Made by a program: the position numbers and the translations under genes. Shown here piece by piece: positions 57,597 through 64,000 of a stretch of DNA of 64,000 nucleotides; position 1 is the first letter of the stretch; every line of letters begins with the position of its first letter. The notes beneath the pieces are model-generated. The model saw only the letters and a list, made by a program, of their open reading frames with translations, made no database searches and was not told the origin of the DNA. The stretch is from Brachycybe producta (taxonomy: Eukaryota > Arthropoda > Diplopoda > Playtdesmida > Andrognathidae), in NCBI GenBank assembly GCA_036925085.1, contig JAUPFP010000071.1:1-64000 (forward strand), read 5' to 3'.

Positions 57597-59308
57597 CTAA
57601 TGTAATGTAGAGTTAGCAAAATCTACTTTGTGCTGACAGAAGTCCCTCGGAGGGGTGAATTGTATTAGTAAAAAGAAATAACTCAAGAATGCAGTAATCA
57701 ACTAAATAAATAAAATCAAAAGACAATGAAAATCGAATATTTCAATTCAAGATTTACAAATTCTATGTAAAAAGATGTTGACTCACTCCAATGACAAATT
57801 CTTCAGTTATTAAGTAGTAACCACTTGATGAAATGCCAACTTGTGGCCCACTCACACGTTCCATAAACAATGTTAGCTTTGTTTGAATGTTTGTAAGAAA
57901 AACAAGATTACTTGTAAACAGAATAAAAAAATTTCTTAGAAATAACAAACTCAACATGCTTTATCACCTTAACTAGAGATTTAACATTTGTTCTTCTGGT
58001 ATGAATCCTGTGAAGTCCAAGAAAACATTTATGTGCCTGTTTAATAAGCATTAAAACAAATACAATCCATTACATTATACTCGTTTTAACAAAGTAAAAA
58101 GAATGAATGTACCCAATAGTTAACCAATACTCCACCAAATGACACAGAACTTAACACAAAAACATGATATATCATCCAAAATATCTGCATCACGTTGCTT
58201 ATACCAGTTGAACAGTAGAAGAGCAAAAAATAAAAAAGGAAGGATATTTCGAGTAAAACGAAAAAAGAATTAAATAAGACAAAAACACCGATTATTTCGT
58301 TAAATAACTTTACGAAAACGACGATGGACTGGTGACAGTATCGAAAGTATTCAATGTCTTCTTCTTCTGCCACCAAACCGTTCCCATTGTTGACATTTAA
58401 TCTGTCTTCAAGTTGTTCATTCAAAACTTGAAAACATTTCGAAATTATTAAACAAAACATGACATAGAAACCGAAAATATATGTCCCTGGAGCAACTACA
58501 AAATACGCCATAAATGCCCAGAAATGTAAAATAATATCGAACCATGGAGATGACCACTTTTCAATCAGTAACAGCGGAGAGAAGTTTATTTCACCAAGAT
58601 TCGTGTTGCTAACATACAACAAAGCAATATAACCTAATCGTATTAAAGTTATTAAATATTAGACATATATTCAGTAACTGAACTTGATTAATTTATATGG
58701 TTAGTTGATTACTCACCCCCGATGTTTAAAACAATCGCCGCAACGCAAATCAGCATAAAAATATAATGAATTTTACTTACAAATTCATTTAAAACCTTCT
58801 TTTTGTCTAGGATATCAACTAAACGTGAATAATGAACGAACAAATTCAAATATCTTCCATTCAAGCTTAAAAAATATAAATGTGTTATTTCAATGCTAAC
58901 AAGTAACATATGAAAAAACGAAAACATAGTCGTTGATAAAACAACAAAGTCGCGTTTGTCATCAGATGTATTCAAATAAAAAATAATTCCTACGACAAAG
59001 GATGAAGAATTTACCCATACTGTAAATACACCTGCAAATGAAAAGCATTTCCAGAAATTCCGATAAAATCGTATTTTTGACGTTTCACTTGGGACATAAA
59101 CCCCGTCGTTCAAAGGATCATTCACGAAAAAGGCTCCGCTCAATTGGAACCAAAACAAGAACGGTTTCAACAACGTAAAAAGTTCTGTCTGCCTGATACA
59201 ACGTATACTAGATTTTAGTTTAGGTTCATTCTGCCGATGCATGTTAAGCAGATCATGCACATAGCTTGGCCTAAGACGACGGTGGATAGTTGGCGTAGTT
59301 AGCAGCAT
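57597..59308 (-). CDS. Gustatory receptor, subfamily B (B5), intact
   Basis: Exons 59308-58717, 58633-58113, 58036-57968, 57876-57787 and 57701-57597 join in phases 1,0,0,0 to about 458 aa. Starts MLLTTPTIHRRLRPSYVHDL. Exon 2 ends FGGVLVNYW. Exon 3 is AHKCFLGLHRIHTRRTNV. Exon 4 has LFMERVSGPQVGISSSG. Exon 5 has ITAFLSYFFLLIQFTPP. Very similar to B4 in exon 1 and most of exon 2, but the end of exon 2 (IYHVFVLSSVSFGGVLVNYW) resembles B6, a hint of mosaic ancestry. Hydrophobic helices fit the seven-transmembrane Gr fold. Ligand unknown. Confidence 0.9.
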
Positions 59309-60505
59309 TTTCCCTTAACACGTTTATAACCTAAGTAGCAAAAAATAGACTGGAAGATAATAAAAGAAATCCTCAATCCTTCACAGGAACTGAACTGAAT
59401 CTAATTTAAAAGAATTGCTTTGAATGGAAAGATCTCGAGTTGCAAACAGACCCATAGCAAAGACAAAAACACAAGTTATACAGTAATCGAAATAACTGCC
59501 TATTTGTTGTAAGCTAATTTCTATCATAAATTGTAATATGAAACAAAACTATTGAAACCACAAAAAAGTTGAGTTTTCCATCACGTCTCTTTTTTTATTT
59601 CACCACATCAGATTATAGGATTAAGCCAAGAAGGCCATCGAAGCTTTTGGCAATAGGTCATCTCATCACCTAACAGTCAATAAAAGCCATTAGTTTTAAT
59701 TTCTTCCCTTCAAAACCCTTAGCATGGTAAGGGACCGACTATTATTATGGAAAGCAAATAGTTTAAGCACCGTTATGATTTTGCAAGTGTACAAGTTAAT
59801 TGGACGAGAAACATTCACGATAAAATTAAACTTCAAACAACGCAAAACTTTACTAGTAGTTTAAACCTTTAATCAATCATTATTCTTAGAAATAAATAAC
59901 TAAACATGCATAAAACGTTTATTTAACTATGACACAAACTGATGAAATATTGAATTTGATGATGTGTAATGCACTTTACAACGTTAAACAAATTGCGTTT
60001 ACTTTTAAATTTCATGCAGCCTTACCAAAATAACTTACTGAATAATTCCTCAATATAGGTTTATATCAAAAACTGACACAAATAACAAACAAACAAATAT
60101 TATTATTTATACCCAATTTCAGTTTCATGATTGCTACCATAGACAAATAAAACGACATAATGTTACTCTCCTTTTCCACGTAATAGCCTACATATAAAAT
60201 GCAAATGTGTACTTTAAACACTGTAATATTGAAAATAAAATATTTTAAAACATACAAAAAATTCTTCAAAGTTTAAACAGGGAAGTGGAAATGTTGTCAC
60301 AGAGTGGTTACCTTAGTTGAAAAGCACAAATAGATAAAAAAGTTTTTAACATAAAACGCTGAAGAACGAATTTTGGAACATAGTAACAATTAGTTTTGAT
60401 CTTCTTAAAGTAAATCTTATTTTCGAATAGCATTTATTTTCATCAAATATTATCAAGACAATATTTTAAAAAGAAACACTCTTAATAAACATACATTCTA
60501 ATTGT

Positions 60506-62286
60506 CTAATGTAATGTAGAGTTAGCAAAATCCACTTTGTGCAGACAGAAATCCCTCGGAGGGCTGAATTGTATTAGTAAAAAGAAATAACTCAAGAATG
60601 CAGCAATCAACTAAATAAATAAAATCAAAAGACAATTAAAATCGAATATATTAATTCAAGATTTACAAATTCTATGTAAAAAGATGTTGACTCACTCCAA
60701 TGACAAATTGTTCAGTTATGAAGTAGTAGCCACTTGCTGAAATACAAACTTGAGGCCCACTCACACGTTCCATAAACAAAGCCAGCTTTGTGTGAATGTT
60801 TGTAAGAAAAACAAGATTACTTGTAAACATAATAAAGAAAATTCTTGGAAATAACAAACTCAACATGGTTTATCACCTTAACTAGAGAATTAACATTTGC
60901 TGCTCTGGTACGAATCCTGTGGAGTCCAAGAAAACATTTATGTGCCTGGGCAATAAGCATTAAAACATAATACATTATATATAATGGATTAATACATAAA
61001 TCCATTAATTGATAAATTAATAGATAAATTAATTAAACAATTGATTTAACAATTAGATTACGCTTGTATTAACAAAGTGAAACAATGAATGTACCCAATA
61101 GTTAACCAATACTCCACCAAATGACACAAAACTTAACACAAAAACATGATATATCATCCAAAATATCTGAATCACTTTGCTCATACCAGTTGGACAGTAG
61201 AAGAGCGAAAAATAAACAAGGAAGGATATTCCGAGTAAACCGAATACAGAACATGCAAAGACGTAAACACCGATTATTTCGTTAAATAACTTTACGAAAA
61301 GGACGATGGACTGGTGACGGTATCGAAAGTATTCAATGTCTTCTTCTTCTGCCACCAAACCGGTAACATTGTTGACATTTAATCGTTCTTCAAGTTGTTC
61401 ATTCAAAACTTGAAAACATTTCGAAATTATTAAACAAAACATGACATAGAAACCGGAAATAAATGTCCACGGAGCAACTACAAAATAAGCCATAAATGCC
61501 CAGTAATGTAACATAATATCGAACCATGGAGATGGCCACTTTTCGATCAGTAACAGCGGAGTGAAGTTTATTTCAACGAGATTCGTGTCGCTAATATACA
61601 ACAAAGCAACAAAACCTAATAGTATCAACGTAATGAAATATTAGACATATTCAGTAACAGAATTTGGTGAATTTATGATTAATTGATTACTCACCTCCAC
61701 TGTTTAAAACAATTGCCGGAACGCAAATCAGCGTAAAAACATAATGAATTTTACTTACAAATTCATTTAAAACCTTCTTTTTGTCTAGGCTATCAACTAA
61801 ACGTGAATAATGAACGAACAAATTCAAATACCTTCCTTTCAAGCTCAACCAACAAAAATGTGTTGTTTCAATGCTAACATGCAATATATGCAAAAGTATA
61901 AACATAGTCATTGATAGGACAACAAAGTCGACTTTGCCATCAGATGTATTCAAATAAAATATAATTCCTATGACAAAGGTTGTATATGATACCCATACTA
62001 TGATTACAAATGAAATTGAAAAGCTCTTCCAGAAATTCCGATGAAATCGTACTTTTGACGTTTCGCTCATGATGTAAACACCGTCGTTCAAAGGATCATT
62101 CACGAAAAAGACTCCGCACAATTGGAAACAAAACAAGAACGGTTTCAACAACCTAAAAAGTTCTGTCTGCCTGATGCAACTTACATCAGATTTTGGTTCT
62201 GGTTCATTCTGCATATGCATGTTACGCAGATCGTGCACGTAGCTTGACGTACAACGACGGTGGATAGTTGGCTTCGTTAGCAGCAT
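60506..62286 (-). CDS. Gustatory receptor, subfamily B (B6), intact
   Basis: Exons 62286-61695, 61615-61095, 60945-60877, 60785-60696 and 60610-60506 join in phases 1,0,0,0 to about 458 aa. The ATG at 62286 (MLLTKPTIHRR) matches its paralogues. Motifs are LLKPFLFCFQLCGVFFVNDP, exon 2 ending FGGVLVNYW, exon 3 AHKCFLGLHRIRTRAANV, exon 4 LFMERVSGPQVCISASG and exon 5 AAFLSYFFLLIQFSPP. It is the closest intact relative of pseudogene B3 and serves as its reference. About 240 bp upstream is a GC box (AAAAGGGCGGGGC) shared with the flank of B3. Ligand unknown. Confidence 0.9.
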
Positions 62287-62299
62287 TTTCACTTAACAC

Positions 62300-64000
62300 G
62301 TTTATAACCTAAGTAGCAAAAGCAGACTGGAAGATAACACAACATAGAGTTAAGCCTCCACAGCAACTGAACTGAATCCAATTTAAAAGACAGGCAGTTC
62401 TGCCCAGCACTAAATTTTCGTTTGCCTCGCCATTTTATAAGCATCATCAATTTCTAATTGGTTTGTTACTTGGTCTGATGTCAATTTCAATTTCTATTTG
62501 GTTGATATTTGATCTGACACTCATAAAAGGGCGGGGCAGACGAAATTTTAGTGCTTTGCAAAACTGCCTTATTTAAAAGTATTTCTTAGGATGGAAAGAT
62601 CTCAGTTACAAATAGAGCCACAGCAAAGGCAAAAACACATGTTAGATAGTAATCGAAAAAACATTTGTTGTGAGCTAATTTTTACCATAAATCGTATTAT
62701 GAAACCTAGCTATTGAAACCACAAAAAAGTTGTTTTCCATCAAAACGTTTGCATAAAACTTTGTCATATAAGATGATACTACTTTTTGAAATAAACACTG
62801 CAATTGTGTTTATATTTTTTATTTCATCACATTAGATTATAGGATTAAGCCAAGAAGGGCCTGTAGGCTTTTTATAATGGGCCACCCCATCACGTAACAG
62901 GCAATAAATTGCAAATAGTTTAAATTTTTTTCTTCAAACCACTTAGCATGGTAGCAGCTTAGCATCGACTAGTATTATGATAAATTTTGGCACAGGCGCA
63001 ATCAAGTTATGGAAAGCAAATAGTTAAAGCACCGTTATGATTTTGCAAGTCTAGAAGTTAAGTGGCCATAAAACATTCACTATGAAATAAACTTCAAACA
63101 AAGCAAAACTTTACTAGTAGTTTAAATCTTTAACTCACACAAATAAATAATTAAACATGCATAAAACGTTTATTTAACTATGACACAAACTGATGAAATA
63201 TTGAATTTGATGTGCATTGCACTTTACAACGTTAAACAAATTGCATTTACTTTTAAATTTCATGCAGACTTACCAAGATTACTTACTGAATAATTCCTTA
63301 ATATAGTTTATATCAAAAACTGACACAAATGACAAACAAACAAATATTATTACTTATACCCAATTTCCGTTTCATGATTGCTACCATAGACAAATAAAAC
63401 GACATGTAATGTTACTCTTATTTTCCACGTAATAGCCTACATATAAAATGCAAATGTGTACTTCAAATACTGTAATATTGAAAAATAAAATATTTTCAAA
63501 CATACAAAAAATTCTTTAAAGTTTAAACAGCGAAGCAGAAATGTCGTCACAGAGTGGTTACCTTAGTTGAAAAGCACAAATAAATAAAAAAGTTTTTAAC
63601 ATAAAACGCAGAAGAACGAAGTAAACACAATAAATAAAAAAGCAACACTAAAGAACAATAATTAATATGCAAAACTAGAAGAAATGAATAAAAAAATATA
63701 AAAACGTTGTCATTCTATCCGCAAGAAGCAATCAAGAAATACCCTTTTTTTAATGGTTTTAAAAGTTTTCACTATGAATACCATTTATAACTAAATGAAA
63801 ATCCATGGCAAACATATTTTGAAAAGGTGTTAAGAACACTTATTGCCAATACTTATTTTGTTTACATGGCCTACCCCTAAAAATAAAGAAATTATAATGA
63901 TATCAAGTGTAACATAAAAAGCCATAGAAATTGAACAGTGGCGTAGGTAGGCTTGGTTACGCCCCCCCCCCCGGGCCGCCTAAAACTTTGCGCCCCCTTT
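62300..64000. other. 5' flank of gene B6 and C-rich edge repeat
   Basis: No gene. 62300-63660 matches the flanks of the other B genes and holds the empty site for the LTR at 32702-33388. The last 50 bp (C-run, then AAAACTTTGCGCCCCC) resemble the repeat at 34.15-34.26 kb. Confidence 0.55.

Noticed and set aside
60817-61005. Read-through of Gr B6 exon 3 into the following segment as one exon
   Set aside because: The segment between exons 3 and 4 differs in length by 4 bp in gene B2 and hits stops in frame, so it is an intron; exon 4 begins after CACACAAAG.

Overview
This is a eukaryotic, AT-rich genomic window of spliced genes, tandem gene copies and transposon remains, most likely from an arthropod and probably not a well-studied insect. 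The main evidence is a cluster of gustatory-receptor (Gr) type chemoreceptor genes, all on the minus strand. Each ends in a short last exon encoding the family signature TYhhhhhQF (here TYFFLLLQF, TYFFLMLQF, SYFFLLIQF or SYFFLLVQF). A degenerate TTAGG-rich array agrees with arthropods, whose telomere repeat is TTAGG. The species cannot be named from sequence alone.

Layout. 1-9.3 kb: no convincing gene; it holds a two-unit tandem repeat, a solo LTR and a Harbinger-like MITE. 9.3-14.9 kb: a solo LTR, then on the minus strand the middle and C-terminal exons of CTU1 (tRNA wobble-uridine thiolation), then a complete four-exon secreted C-type lectin with EPN and WND motifs. 15.4-20.1 kb: Gr subfamily A, with one intact gene between a 5'-truncated copy and a decayed copy whose last two exons were duplicated as inverted repeats, giving two long hairpins. 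20.1-25 kb: transposon-rich spacer (two TIR elements, a nested solo LTR, a mariner relic, a minisatellite). 25-34 kb: Gr subfamily B, one intact gene and one pseudogene cut by a solo LTR. 34-36.9 kb: palindromic MITE and a CR1/Jockey-type LINE fragment. 36.9-45.9 kb: subfamily A again (one pseudogene, two intact genes, one with a TTAGG-like satellite in its last intron). 47-50.8 kb: a solo LTR and the single subfamily C gene. 50.9-64 kb: three more intact subfamily B genes, two exon-1 relics and a second palindromic MITE.

By splicing the exons by eye I find eight apparently intact Gr genes (377-460 aa). All share one five-exon architecture with intron phases 1, 0, 0, 0, and exon 3 is exactly 23 codons in all eight, although the three subfamilies are very divergent. 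This points to one ancestral gene followed by tandem duplication. A block of about 3.1 kb at 25-29 kb recurs at 50.9-54 kb. Paralogous copies also supply 'empty sites' that prove several solo-LTR insertions to the base. Gr proteins are known as seven-transmembrane ligand-gated cation channels for tastants and other chemicals; ligands here cannot be inferred.

All exon boundaries were derived by hand from splice consensus, reading frame and paralogue comparison. Lengths were checked for frame, but no alignment or transcript evidence was available.
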